This document shows, in pieces, positions 6,459 to 6,622 of a DNA stretch of 6,622 nucleotides. The stretch is from Sulfurospirillum sp. UBA6790 (GTDB lineage Bacteria; Campylobacterota; Campylobacteria; Campylobacterales; Sulfurospirillaceae). A program made the translations under genes and the position numbers. Position 1 is the stretch's first letter. Each line of letters opens with the position of its first letter. The stretch covers positions 1 through 6,622 of the forward strand of contig DKFS01000013.1 of NCBI GenBank assembly GCA_002452855.1, in the 5' to 3' direction. Below the pieces are notes generated by a model, which saw nothing but the letters and a program-made list of their open reading frames with translations, was not told the origin of the DNA and made no database searches.

Positions 6459-6622
6459 TGGCGGTTTAGATAGCATGTTGGCTATCAAACTGCTTACATT
6501 ACAAGGCATTGAAGTCATTGCCACACATATCAACATCGGTTTTGGTGTCAAAGAAGACCATTTTGAAGCGCTTCAAAGAAGAGCAACCCTTGCAGGCGCT
6601 CGTTTAGAAGTCATTGATGTGC
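6436..6622 (+). CDS. PP-loop ATP-pyrophosphatase family protein (thiouridylase / argininosuccinate synthase-like), N-terminal part only
   Basis: Starts at ATG 6436 inside the end of dnaG (different frame, 23-bp overlap) and runs off the right edge; 62 residues are visible. The N-terminus reads MKALVLFSGGLDSMLAIKLL, an SGGxDS PP-loop that binds ATP and adenylates a substrate, followed by a Rossmann-like second strand (GIEVIATHINIGFG). This fits the wider family containing tRNA thiouridylases (MnmA, ThiI, TtcA), QueC and argininosuccinate synthase; the part that would decide among them is outside the window. I recall a similar Campylobacter protein (Cj1633, labelled ATP/GTP-binding) located next to aroC, so this gene may belong to the same conserved neighbourhood in a different position. 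The ribosome site is weak (AAGG 14 bases upstream), so translation probably depends on dnaG. Confidence 0.85.
   Translation, partial: MKALVLFSGGLDSMLAIKLLTLQGIEVIATHINIGFGVKEDHFEALQRRATLAGARLEVIDV

Overview
The window reads as chromosomal DNA of a Campylobacterota (epsilonproteobacterial) species, most like a free-living Sulfurospirillum-type organism. This is inferred from the moderately AT-rich base composition, the histidine kinase H-box style (AHQWKQPL), extended -10 promoters without a -35 box, and above all the gene order. A TPR protein, rnhA, rnc and aroC lie on one strand with dnaG divergent, which I recall as the arrangement in Campylobacter jejuni (Cj1637c to Cj1634c, with Cj1638 as dnaG). 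No mobile element, CRISPR array, tRNA or rRNA is visible, and coding density is very high.

Layout. Bases 1-1443 (+) hold the 3' part of a membrane sensor histidine kinase with a periplasmic solute-binding-protein-like sensor. It meets aroC tail to tail with only 6 bp between the stop codons. Bases 4698-1450 (-) form a tight four-gene operon: a membrane-anchored TPR/zinc-ribbon protein with LapB (YciM)-like architecture, rnhA (RNase HI), rnc (RNase III) and aroC (chorismate synthase). The TPR gene overlaps rnhA, and rnc overlaps aroC by an ATGA. Bases 4794-6458 (+) are dnaG (primase), which overlaps the start of a PP-loop ATPase gene that runs off the right edge.

The only real regulatory space is the 95 bp between the TPR gene and dnaG (4699-4793). 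It holds two perfect extended -10 elements (TGN-TATAAT) on opposite strands, arranged as a near-palindrome. The rightward one sits so close to dnaG that its predicted start point falls on the second ATG, so dnaG may be leaderless. The two promoters are too close for two polymerases to bind at once. This would tie primase expression to the leftward operon for envelope control, RNA processing and aromatic synthesis.

The contents are mostly housekeeping and I see no wholly new system. The items most worth checking are the symmetric divergent promoter with a possible leaderless dnaG, the LapB-like protein in a phylum where I do not know of a described LapB, an Asn at a usually acidic metal-site position in RNase III, and a 10-bp palindrome (TTACATGTAA) present three times.
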